From: Candidatus Marinamargulisbacteria bacterium SCGC AAA071-K20
Lineage (GTDB): Bacteria > Margulisbacteria > Marinamargulisbacteria > GCA-2716485 > AAA071-K20
Length of the DNA: 16,895 nucleotides
Reading direction: 5' to 3'
Assembly: GCA_003265975.1 (NCBI GenBank)
Contig: QFBU01000028.1
Location: forward strand, 1 to 16,895
Shown: piece after piece, positions 6,488-14,363 of the stretch
How the letters are laid out: every line of letters starts with the position of its first letter
Position numbering within the stretch: the first letter of the stretch is position 1
Made by a program: the position numbers and the translations under genes
Notes under the pieces: generated by a model
Seen by the model: the letters and a program-made list of their open reading frames with translations, nothing else
Database searches by the model: none
What the model was told of the DNA's origin: nothing

Positions 6488-9319
6488 TTAATACCCAAAA
6501 AAGTACGCATAAATGGATAGAGGCGTTTTAAAAGAAAAATAGATCTCTTCACTAAAGTCATACACATCGCTTCTGGCCAAAGTCACACCATAGCCCAAAG
6601 ACACGGCCAACTTCATATCAGCCACAGAGGTAAGTAAAATATTAAGCTCCCCTCCCCCAGTTAACACGCCTTCGTCAAAAGCATTGTCATTCGTAAAAGT
6701 ATTTCCAGCTTCTAAAAATCCAGCCACTGCCATCCCTCTATATACAAACAGCTTCCCTACATCTTCACTTCGACCATACTGAATAGGAATTATTAGATCA
6801 ACAGACTGCTTAAACATTTTTTGGCCTTGTCTATTACCAACAATCCCCTGCCCCCTTATAGAATTAGCCGAAAATACACTTTGCATGTTTCTCCCTAAAC
6901 CAATGGTGCTTTGTGGAACAAGCAACACACGTGGCTTAAGCGAAAAAGCCTTAAGGACATTAAAGTAATATTTCTCAAAGTCTAAATCATTCAAGCTTAT
7001 TTTAGGCGAAATTTCAGCAGAAATAGTATGCCAGTACAATGTTTTTAAGTTTGTATATTGCCAAGAAAGCTTTGCACTGTAACTCAGCTCGTTAGAAGAG
7101 TAATTATAGCGTTTTAATGTATAAAACAAAGTATGCTCCGGATAGTAATAATGTCCATATAATCCAATATCAACAGGTCTAAAAAGGGGCTGTACATAAG
7201 ACACCGAACTGTCCCATTCTTTATTGCTGTCATACGTAGACGAAACATTTAAATAATGAAACCGTGGTAACAAAAAAGTGTACTCTGCAAATACGGCCGT
7301 GCTGGACCTCTCCGAAAGCGAACTATATTTACCTGCCACTCCAGCTTTCCAAAAATGACTAAAGTGGTCCGTTCCAAACAGTTTTAAACCTGGACCAAGC
7401 AAATCACCCGCACCATACAACGAGGAGCTCATTAAAAAGGGAGTGACTCCAATAAAATAATGTTCTAAAGGTTTTCTATTAAGTAAGGCTTTTGAGTTTC
7501 CAAAGTAGTAAAAGTCTAATTTTCTTTTGAATGTATTATTCCGTCTATCATCGTCCAAAAGCTTACTTTCTGGATCCAATATTACATTTCTTAAGACCTG
7601 ATTTGATTGATTGAGAATAGTTGAGTTTAAGTTAAGGTTTCTTAATCGTTTCTTTACTGTTTGAGTGTCATAAACAAACGCTACATCTAAGTCGGTAACC
7701 GCTTTGCCTGTCTTTTTTATAACAACGGTGTCTACAAACTGATCGCCTTCTTTAACCGACGATACAGAGCCAATAGACACATCTAAAGCAGGTATCCCTT
7801 TAAACCAATCATCAAAAAAGGGACTTAACCCTCGTTCAGAAAAAGGTTGCAATGACATTTTAAAATCATCTATTGTATAATAGTCTTTATTATCTAAAAA
7901 ATAAGACTTTAGCCCTTTCTGAAAACTCTCTTTCCCCATATAATTTTCCAAATGCCTAAACGTTAAGTAGCCAATAGAATAGTCTTTACTTTCTTTGTTA
8001 TGTAAATTTGATTTTTCATTAGCTAGAGAAAGCGGCTCGTGCCAAGAATCTCTTTTAGTTAAACGATAATTATTTTGATGCTTATATAAAGCGGTTTCAA
8101 AATTAAGATAGTTATAGTTTATTAGAAAATGACCTTTTAGTCCGGATTCAGGCTCAAACATATTCCCTAATATTCCAAATCTATTTTCAAAGTAGTCAAA
8201 GGTTAGATAGTTAGTAAGTCCTTCGCTTAGGTAATTGTCGGTATTAAAATCGACATCATTACCAACTCCCGCCCACAAATGTCCTATTTCGTGAGCAACC
8301 AAAAAGGTAAGCCATCGGTTCATATAATGAGAGATATTAACTTGAGCACTTCCAATGGCACCATCGCCTAAGAATATAAATGAATTAGACGCCATTCCCC
8401 AATCGCCCATCACTGGGGAATTGGCGATAACCAAGCGCTTCAAAGGGATTTGGCCAAAGTTTCTATTATAATAAGGAATTACATCCAGCGCTGCGTCTAA
8501 TATAAACTGAGCCTCGCGTTTTCTATCTTTGTCCAGGTACACAACTTCTACAGATACGCCGTCACTAGTTTTAGCTGTTAAGGTATTTAATTTTGGAGAG
8601 ATAATTACAGAAGTACCGAACCTAGGAATAGAGCTTTCAGAACGTGCAATAGTTTTAGTATCAGTTTGATGTGTCTCAAATTTTTCCCCCGCCATCACAA
8701 CTTCATATTTTTTAGGAACAGTTAGAGTTAATTGCTTAATTGAAGCCTTATTAAATACAAATTTATTTAAAACCCAAGCCTTGTCATCATGAGTAAATTC
8801 AGTGGGATACCAAGCAAATCTTAGAGTAGTGGTGTCCTTTAGTGTTAAACGTTCGCCTATATTATATTTTTCAGGGATATGCGTGGTGAAGTCTATGGTA
8901 AAGCTTACTGTTTTGCCTGGAGATAAAGGTTTTTTCAAAGCCACAAAGAATATATTCTTTGAATTAGCATAAGTTTTTATTTTGATATATTGAAGCTCAT
9001 TTTCAAACTCAAAACGATGTAATTTTCCATTCTTGTCTTTAACCGAATTTATAATAATGGGTGATGATGTATATCCATTCACATACCCAATATCATTAAC
9101 CGCCTTACTTAACTCTGGATTAGGCTCAGTTAAGGTATTGTCTATAGCAAAATATACCTTGTCGACAGGAACCGAGAAATCGTTAGTAAATGTAACAATT
9201 TGACGTCCATTAACAAAGTCTTTTTCAGGAAAATATTCAGCATCAATAGTGTACGTTGAATTAGCACTAAGAATAGATTGAAAAAAGAAAAACAATATTA
9301 AAAGGGATCTCAAAATCAT
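6488..9319 (-). CDS. Exported M1-type metallopeptidase fused to an outer-membrane beta-barrel
   Basis: The 943-residue protein opens with a signal peptide (cleavage near 18-20, ILSA-NS). Residues ~20-560 are gluzincin M1-like: HEIGH (343-347), 18 residues, then E366, so the full HEXXH-X18-E zinc site is present; a later YSIGYLTFRHLENYMG segment matches the helix after the M1 active site. The exopeptidase motif GxMEN is replaced by WGMASNS (307-313), so the usual amine-binding Glu is missing. Residues ~620-943 alternate polar and aromatic residues in strand-like stretches and end in FFGY, with a C-terminal aromatic residue typical of BAM-inserted barrels, resembling the bacterial surface-antigen (BamA/TamA) barrel. 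The peptidase would thus be tethered to the outer membrane; which side it faces is unknown. The gene starts 8 nt after dacB stops, with only a weak ribosome site. Confidence 0.8.
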   Translation of the reverse strand: MILRSLLILFFFFQSILSANSTYTIDAEYFPEKDFVNGRQIVTFTNDFSVPVDKVYFAIDNTLTEPNPELSKAVNDIGYVNGYTSSPIIINSVKDKNGKLHRFEFENELQYIKIKTYANSKNIFFVALKKPLSPGKTVSFTIDFTTHIPEKYNIGERLTLKDTTTLRFAWYPTEFTHDDKAWVLNKFVFNKASIKQLTLTVPKKYEVVMAGEKFETHQTDTKTIARSESSIPRFGTSVIISPKLNTLTAKTSDGVSVEVVYLDKDRKREAQFILDAALDVIPYYNRNFGQIPLKRLVIANSPVMGDWGMASNSFIFLGDGAIGSAQVNISHYMNRWLTFLVAHEIGHLWAGVGNDVDFNTDNYLSEGLTNYLTFDYFENRFGILGNMFEPESGLKGHFLINYNYLNFETALYKHQNNYRLTKRDSWHEPLSLANEKSNLHNKESKDYSIGYLTFRHLENYMGKESFQKGLKSYFLDNKDYYTIDDFKMSLQPFSERGLSPFFDDWFKGIPALDVSIGSVSSVKEGDQFVDTVVIKKTGKAVTDLDVAFVYDTQTVKKRLRNLNLNSTILNQSNQVLRNVILDPESKLLDDDRRNNTFKRKLDFYYFGNSKALLNRKPLEHYFIGVTPFLMSSSLYGAGDLLGPGLKLFGTDHFSHFWKAGVAGKYSSLSERSSTAVFAEYTFLLPRFHYLNVSSTYDSNKEWDSSVSYVQPLFRPVDIGLYGHYYYPEHTLFYTLKRYNYSSNELSYSAKLSWQYTNLKTLYWHTISAEISPKISLNDLDFEKYYFNVLKAFSLKPRVLLVPQSTIGLGRNMQSVFSANSIRGQGIVGNRQGQKMFKQSVDLIIPIQYGRSEDVGKLFVYRGMAVAGFLEAGNTFTNDNAFDEGVLTGGGELNILLTSVADMKLAVSLGYGVTLARSDVYDFSEEIYFSFKTPLSIYAYFFGY

Positions 9320-9327
9320 AAAATTAG

Positions 9328-10746
9328 TTACGACCCAAGCCCCAAAAAAAGGCTCCTTAAAATAGGATAGGTAAGCGTCCCTTTATAAGCAACGTTTGTT
9401 TGATGATCTGTTAAAATTGAAAAACTATAGACCTCTCCATTGTTATTATTAAACACATAGCCAATAACACTATTGATTCCATTAGACGCTAATGTGCCTG
9501 TTTTAATATACACATCTAAATGGTCGGGCGGTATTAAGTGTTTATATTTCTCATGTTCACCCAACTTTACGAAGCTAGTAATCATCACCTCACGAATACG
9601 TCGCTTCTTGTAAATATATTGCAACATCAAACTTAACTGATCTGCTGATATTCTATTTTCAAGTGAAAGACCACTTGCATCTTTCAATACAAAGCTACCC
9701 TCTTTAAATTTAAGTTTCTGTTTACAAAACTGCCTTAAAATAGCCACGCCTGACGCTTTATCTGCAGGTACTTTACCCCGGAATGCAGCCAAATCTTTAT
9801 TTAAAATCTTAGCTACGACATTATTACTTTCCTGATTTAACTCTTTAATTATCGAGGCTAGTTTGGCCCCTTCATATTCCAACAAAACAACATGGCTTTT
9901 TGGAATAACTCCTGGTCGTATAACTCCAGTAATTTCTATCCCTTTTTTGGTACAGAGTTCTTTAAACTGAGTTGAAAAAAACAAACCAGGACGACTCACC
10001 ATTACATTCAAAAATCTATTGTCTTGATCTTTAGGCGTCACATCACCATGAATCACATAGTGATCTGAGTATTGTTTTACTTCAATTGCCGGCCAAGGGA
10101 ATCCCTGATGTGTATTATTTAATAGAACATCACCCTCAATACTAATTTCAACGTAAGAGGTAGGAAACTCAGACACTATAGCTTTTGAATTGGAGTCTAT
10201 AACAAAATTTAGTTGATTATAGTCTAAACTTAAAGCTCCAGAAGGAGCATTATAATAGCGTGCATTTTTATAGTGTGGATGGTCGTCATTTTTAAATAAT
10301 GTCGTGTCATAAACAACATCCCCCTTTATACGAGAAAGTCCCATTGTTTTTAATTTTAACACTATCTTTTCCAAGTCTTCACGTTGAAGAGAAGGATCGC
10401 CCATCCCTTTAATATAAATATTACCGTCCAAAACATCATTTTTAATTTTCCTATCACTCATCAAGAAGGTTTTAAATTTATAGTTCTTTCCAAACTGATC
10501 CAAAACCGCCAGCGACAAAAGCGGCTTAATAGTAGACGCAGGAATAAACAGTTCTTTGGCATTTTTTTCAAATAGTCTTTTTTTCTTAAATCTAGAAATT
10601 TTATCAACAACAATACCTAATGAAACATCTTCATATTTTGATTCAGACAGTTGATATTTAATGTGATGGAAAAGTTGTTCGTCTAATGAAGCTGCAAAAA
10701 CAGGAATACTAAATAGTAATGCCGTAAATAAGTACCGAAACCTCAT
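9328..10746 (-). CDS. dacB: D-alanyl-D-alanine carboxypeptidase/endopeptidase, PBP4 type (S13)
   Basis: This periplasmic penicillin-binding protein trims terminal D-Ala or cuts cross-links in peptidoglycan. It has a signal peptide (MRFRYLFTALLFSIPVFAA) and all three serine-peptidase motifs: S71-T-I-K74 in PASTIKPL, S307-N-N in QESNNVV, and KTG at 415-417. The GDPSL (116-120) and NAPSGALSLDYN segments are typical of the S13 family. At 472 aa it is the usual length. Its ATG overlaps the TGA of the upstream protease gene (ATGA), so the two are probably translationally coupled, and the M1-barrel gene follows 8 nt later. Confidence 0.93.
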   Translation of the reverse strand: MRFRYLFTALLFSIPVFAASLDEQLFHHIKYQLSESKYEDVSLGIVVDKISRFKKKRLFEKNAKELFIPASTIKPLLSLAVLDQFGKNYKFKTFLMSDRKIKNDVLDGNIYIKGMGDPSLQREDLEKIVLKLKTMGLSRIKGDVVYDTTLFKNDDHPHYKNARYYNAPSGALSLDYNQLNFVIDSNSKAIVSEFPTSYVEISIEGDVLLNNTHQGFPWPAIEVKQYSDHYVIHGDVTPKDQDNRFLNVMVSRPGLFFSTQFKELCTKKGIEITGVIRPGVIPKSHVVLLEYEGAKLASIIKELNQESNNVVAKILNKDLAAFRGKVPADKASGVAILRQFCKQKLKFKEGSFVLKDASGLSLENRISADQLSLMLQYIYKKRRIREVMITSFVKLGEHEKYKHLIPPDHLDVYIKTGTLASNGINSVIGYVFNNNNGEVYSFSILTDHQTNVAYKGTLTYPILRSLFLGLGS

Positions 10747-11981
10747 TTATTAAGAGCGTTAATGGCTTTAATCCGCTCCAATACTGGAGGGTGGCTATAC
10801 TCCAAAAACACCTTTAAAGGATGTGGACTCAAATTACTTAAGTTATCTACACTAAGTTTTTTCAAACCAGATACTAAATCTTTATGTAAATTAGTGGTGT
10901 CTACGGCATAGGCATCTGCTTCAAATTCATGTTTTCTAGACGATATATTACTAAACACAGAAAGAATCGTTTCGATTGGAGAATACAGAAAGGAAAAAAA
11001 TACCAATGAGGCATAAACAGAAATATGATCCATTTTAAAAGCCTCAAACAACAATGCATTATTTAAAAATAAAGACAGAATAAAAAACATAAACCCAGAA
11101 CTAATAATAGAAACTACAATCATTTTAAAAATATGTTTTTTCTTATAGTGACCCATTTCGTGAGCCACAATAGTTAACAGTTCATTAACACTATGATTCT
11201 TAATTAACGTATCAAACAAAACAATACGTCTAAACTGCCCAAATCCTGTAAAGTAAGCATTAGACTTTGTTGAGCGCTTTGACCCATCCATAGTAAACAG
11301 ACCTTTAAGGCTAAAGTTTTCTTTTTTAGCATAGTCTAAAATGCTTGTTTTCAATTCGCCTTCTTCTAGGGGTTCAAATTTATTAAATAAAGGCATAATT
11401 AAAATAGGCGCCACAAACATCAATACAATCTGAATAGCGGTAAGAGCTAACCAACAATATAGCCAAGCATTAGCGCCATTTGATTCAAAAAACCACAAAA
11501 TCAAAGCCAAAATAGGCGCGCCAATTACAACAGAAAGTAACAATGACTTTAAGATATCAATTACAAAGGTTGAAAAAGTTGTTTTATTAAATCCATATTT
11601 CTTTTCTATAACAAAGGTAGAAAACAAGGAAAATGGAATATCAATGACAAAACTACCTAAGCTCAAGAGTCCAAAAAACAATAAGCCCGTTACAATCGAG
11701 CTAAAGTTAAATTGACGGCTCAGTTGATCTACTAAGTTAAAGCCACCTAATACAATAAAAGGAACAGTAACTAAAAGATTAAAACTACTTTTTATTAATG
11801 AAAAACGCGTACACTCTCTTAAATATTCTTGAGATTTTTGATACTTCTCAGAATCATAAACCGCTTTAAATTCTTCAGGTAATTCGGTTTGGATATGCTT
11901 AACATTTAAAATATCTACAATGGTGTCTATTAGAAAAAAAAGGATGTAAAAACTAAGTATAATTAATAGGTAAAAATTCAT
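10743..11981 (-). CDS. Ste24-type (M48) integral membrane zinc metalloprotease
   Basis: A 412-aa membrane protease resembling CAAX prenyl protease 1 (Ste24) and its bacterial M48 relatives. Several hydrophobic helices flank the zinc site HEMGH (274-278) with the third ligand in EFEAD (E352, D356). Ste24-specific segments are VIEKKYGFNK, FTMDGSKRSTKSNAYFTG, RRIVLFDTLI and YSHPPVLERIKAI. Bacteria normally lack prenylated CAAX proteins, so the likely job is inner-membrane protein quality control or peptide cleavage. I chose ATG 11981 rather than the in-frame GTG at 12002, because a consensus TATAAT ends 6 nt before it and would lie inside the longer frame. First gene of the operon with dacB and the M1-barrel gene. 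Confidence 0.9.
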   Translation of the reverse strand: MNFYLLIILSFYILFFLIDTIVDILNVKHIQTELPEEFKAVYDSEKYQKSQEYLRECTRFSLIKSSFNLLVTVPFIVLGGFNLVDQLSRQFNFSSIVTGLLFFGLLSLGSFVIDIPFSLFSTFVIEKKYGFNKTTFSTFVIDILKSLLLSVVIGAPILALILWFFESNGANAWLYCWLALTAIQIVLMFVAPILIMPLFNKFEPLEEGELKTSILDYAKKENFSLKGLFTMDGSKRSTKSNAYFTGFGQFRRIVLFDTLIKNHSVNELLTIVAHEMGHYKKKHIFKMIVVSIISSGFMFFILSLFLNNALLFEAFKMDHISVYASLVFFSFLYSPIETILSVFSNISSRKHEFEADAYAVDTTNLHKDLVSGLKKLSVDNLSNLSPHPLKVFLEYSHPPVLERIKAINALNK

Positions 11982-11987
11982 GTGATG

Positions 11988-11993
11988 ATTATA
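11988..11993 (-). promoter_or_regulatory. Extended -10 promoter, leaderless start of the Ste24-type gene
   Basis: TGGTATAAT on the minus strand is an extended -10 with a perfect TATAAT. It ends 6 nt before the ATG, so RNA should start at or next to the start codon. No Shine-Dalgarno lies between. The -35 is poor (TTTCAA or CTTTCA, 3 of 6), which the extended -10 could offset. It probably drives the three-gene operon. Confidence 0.65.
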
Positions 11994-12053
11994 CCACACC
12001 ACTTTGTCATTGAAAGGAGTTTATGATGATTTAGTAAATATTGCAAAAATAGA

Positions 12054-13436
12054 TTACGAGTAAAGGGAAATAAAAGCCTTACGAGCCGCATTTCTAATTA
12101 ATTCAGGCAATGCAGGGTGAACATAAATAGTATCGATAATATTAGTTAAAGTAGCGCCCATGTTCATATAAGCTATACACATATGAATCATGTTACTCGC
12201 CTCAGGACCAATAATATGAGCCCCAATTAATTTCTGGCTAGATTTCTCAAAAATTAACTTAACAAATCCACTTTCTGAGCGAAGAGCCATACCCATCGCA
12301 CTAGACTTATATGGATTCAAACCAACAAAGTAGTCAATTCCTTCAGCGACACACTCTTGTTCAGTCTTACCTACCCCACCCACTTGTGGATGAGTAAAAA
12401 TGGCATGAGGAACAGGCGGGTACTTTATAGCTCCCTGACTAGATCCTTCAAAATGAGTTTTAAATACATATTCCCCTTCAAAATTGGCTGAATGTCGAAA
12501 TAAATAACGTCCTAAAATATCTCCAAACGCATAAATATGAGGAACATCCGTTCTTAAATAATCATCAACCAAAATATGACCATTGTCATCTGTTTTAACG
12601 TTCGTATTTTCTAAGCCTAGTATGTCAGAGTTAGGTTTGAAACCAGTAGCCACTAAACATTTTTCAGCTCTAAATTCAGCTTCATCGCCCTCTTTAGTTC
12701 TCGTTTTAACGATAAACTCTTTTCCGTCAAAATTAACTTCTGTAGGGGTGTGTCCAAAATGAACAGGAAACTGATCAGAAAAGTCCTTTTCAAAGGCATC
12801 AATAATGTCTTTGTCTTCGGCCTTCACCATTCTATTTCTTACTAAGAAATCGATTTTTGTACCTAAAGCACCATAAAAATAACCTAATTCAGTAGCGATA
12901 TAACCGCCACCAATCACAATTAAAGACTTGGGTTGCTCGGTATTTCTTAAAATTTCTTTATACGTCCAATAAGGGGTGTCTAAAAGTCCTTTTATGTCTG
13001 GGATATTAGCCCTAGCTCCTGCAGCAATTACGATTTGCTTTGCGGTGAGCCGTTCTCCATTAACTTCAACTGTGTGATTATCTATAAAACGACCTTCACC
13101 TTCAAACAAAGTAACATTCGGGTTTTTGTCGTATGCGGGGGCAATACTGTCTGAGTCTTTGTCGATAGTAGCCGAAACTCGATCTACAAGCGCCTTAAAG
13201 TTAACTTTAATCTCTTGATTCACAACTAATTCAAAGCGCTGTGTTTCTCTCACTTCAGACACTAAATCTGCAACGTGAATTAACATTTTTGAAGGGATGC
13301 AGCCATGGTTGAGGCATGTGCCACCCAAACGACCTTTTTCTATAATAGCCACCTTTTTACCAAGCATGGCGGCCGGTCGAGTTATTTTAGATCCCCCACC
13401 TGATCCAATTACAATAACATCAAAGATTCTAGTCAT
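12054..13436 (-). CDS. FAD-dependent disulfide reductase, Lpd/mycothione-reductase-like
   Basis: A 460-aa pyridine nucleotide-disulfide oxidoreductase. It has an N-terminal FAD Rossmann fold (VIGSGGG), redox-active C41 and C46 in GGTCLNHGCIPSKM, a second nucleotide fold (IGGGYIATELG, ~175-185), the FGD motif at 304-306, and the dimer-interface active-site pair H440/E445 in HPALPE. No Glu follows the second strand of the nucleotide fold (IDFLVRNR), where NAD-specific Lpd usually has one; the Arg residues hint at NADPH. No E1/E2 keto-acid dehydrogenase genes are nearby, so a thiol-disulfide role as in mycothione reductase fits better than a complex-bound E3. The substrate is unknown. It follows the methyltransferase gene by 66 nt and ends 51 nt before the next promoter region. 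Confidence 0.85.
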   Translation of the reverse strand: MTRIFDVIVIGSGGGSKITRPAAMLGKKVAIIEKGRLGGTCLNHGCIPSKMLIHVADLVSEVRETQRFELVVNQEIKVNFKALVDRVSATIDKDSDSIAPAYDKNPNVTLFEGEGRFIDNHTVEVNGERLTAKQIVIAAGARANIPDIKGLLDTPYWTYKEILRNTEQPKSLIVIGGGYIATELGYFYGALGTKIDFLVRNRMVKAEDKDIIDAFEKDFSDQFPVHFGHTPTEVNFDGKEFIVKTRTKEGDEAEFRAEKCLVATGFKPNSDILGLENTNVKTDDNGHILVDDYLRTDVPHIYAFGDILGRYLFRHSANFEGEYVFKTHFEGSSQGAIKYPPVPHAIFTHPQVGGVGKTEQECVAEGIDYFVGLNPYKSSAMGMALRSESGFVKLIFEKSSQKLIGAHIIGPEASNMIHMCIAYMNMGATLTNIIDTIYVHPALPELIRNAARKAFISLYS

Positions 13437-13442
13437 TCCTTT

Positions 13443-13448
13443 ATGGTA
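13443..13448 (-). promoter_or_regulatory. Weak -10-like box before the disulfide reductase
   Basis: TACCAT (4 of 6) ends 6 nt before the ATG, the same offset as the strong -10 boxes elsewhere in the window. With 17-bp spacing the -35 is TGTTCA (3 of 6). AAGGA directly abuts the ATG, too close for normal Shine-Dalgarno pairing. A leaderless start is possible but unsure; read-through from the methyltransferase gene is the alternative. Confidence 0.3.
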
Positions 13449-13502
13449 AATTAAGAAATCTTTTTTGAACAGGTCTATAAAGTTTGGAAAATCAAGTCTA
13501 GT

Positions 13503-14339
13503 TTAGGCGTTTAAATTTAGGACCGCATAAAACTGAGTCCCACCCCAAGGACGAGGCAATCCAGGGTAGTAGTCTACTGAGTCTATACGTGCTTTCAAAT
13601 TGTCACTAATTTTTTCTAAAATAGACTCAAGTCTTTTTTCGGTAAAGACTGTAGCAAATTCAATGTATCCATCTGGAGAGACATAATAGTGAAGAAACTC
13701 ATCGCTATCATCTACGTTTCTCAAGCCTAATAGAACCTTTTTTGAGGTCACAGTAATTAATTCTTCAATTATTTTCTCTTCATCCTCAAAAAATATTCCT
13801 AATGAATTTTCAAAACAAACTGAAACATCAAATTCTTCGGTGTCAAAAGGCAGTTCAAAAGCGTCACCATAAACAAACTCAAGCTTATCGCTGGTATTCT
13901 CTTTAGCCAAAGTTATACTGTCCTTACTAAAATCAAGTCCAACAACCGAATTTCCATCTTTACATAAATAGGGAGTAATTCGTCCGTTCCCACAACAAAT
14001 TTCTAAAAGAGATGAATTAGAGTTTGGAATAAAGTTTTTTATAAACAAGTCTTCATCAGGCCAAAGCTTTTGTTCTTGAGCGACTTCTTTTTTACCATAA
14101 TAGTGATCATTAAAAAGAGAGTTACATGCTTGTAATTCGCTAGTACTTGAAGGGTCTACTGAATAAATAATTAAGGAATCACCTTTTTTGCATTGCTCGT
14201 CAGTACCCGCTTGGCGATAGAGTCCATCTTCATTTTTTTTAAGAAGACAATTAATAAATTTTTCAGATCGTTGTGTCGAATTCACAATCTCTTTTACTGA
14301 TTGCAAACCAGAACATGTTATTTCTTGTCGAAAGGTCAT
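13503..14339 (-). CDS. Class I SAM-dependent methyltransferase, unknown substrate
   Basis: A 278-aa protein. The C-terminal two thirds is a class I Rossmann methyltransferase: motif I LLEICCGNGRI (111-121) for SAM, acidic residue D136 in VVGLDFSKDS for the ribose, and YGDAFELPF (157-165) followed by EEFDVSVCFENSL. The first ~95 residues match nothing I recognise. The substrate cannot be told from sequence. The frame is open 36 codons further upstream, but that part lies antisense inside the divergent PLP gene, and a perfect TATAAT ends 7 nt before ATG 14339, so I place the start there. It may be co-transcribed with the disulfide reductase. Confidence 0.82.
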   Translation of the reverse strand: MTFRQEITCSGLQSVKEIVNSTQRSEKFINCLLKKNEDGLYRQAGTDEQCKKGDSLIIYSVDPSSTSELQACNSLFNDHYYGKKEVAQEQKLWPDEDLFIKNFIPNSNSSLLEICCGNGRITPYLCKDGNSVVGLDFSKDSITLAKENTSDKLEFVYGDAFELPFDTEEFDVSVCFENSLGIFFEDEEKIIEELITVTSKKVLLGLRNVDDSDEFLHYYVSPDGYIEFATVFTEKRLESILEKISDNLKARIDSVDYYPGLPRPWGGTQFYAVLNLNA

Positions 14340-14356
14340 AGATAATATTATACAAT
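14328..14356 (+). promoter_or_regulatory. Promoter of the PLP gene, leaderless
   Basis: A -35-like TCGAAA (14328-14333, 4 of 6), a 17-bp spacer and a -10 TACAAT (14351-14356, 5 of 6) end 7 nt before ATG 14364. The intervening bases AAGAAGT lack a good Shine-Dalgarno at usable spacing, so the mRNA would begin at or beside the start codon. Confidence 0.55.
14347..14352 (-). promoter_or_regulatory. -10 box, leaderless start of the methyltransferase
   Basis: A perfect TATAAT on the minus strand ends 7 nt before ATG 14339. There is no Shine-Dalgarno between, and no recognisable -35. It overlaps the plus-strand -10 of the PLP gene by two bases, so RNA polymerase could hardly sit on both promoters at once. 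Confidence 0.6.
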
Positions 14357-14363
14357 AAGAAGT

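Noticed and set aside
11982..12002. GTG start of the Ste24-type protease seven codons upstream
   Set aside because: It would place the perfect TATAAT inside the coding sequence and has no Shine-Dalgarno; homologues begin with the hydrophobic helix that follows ATG 11981.
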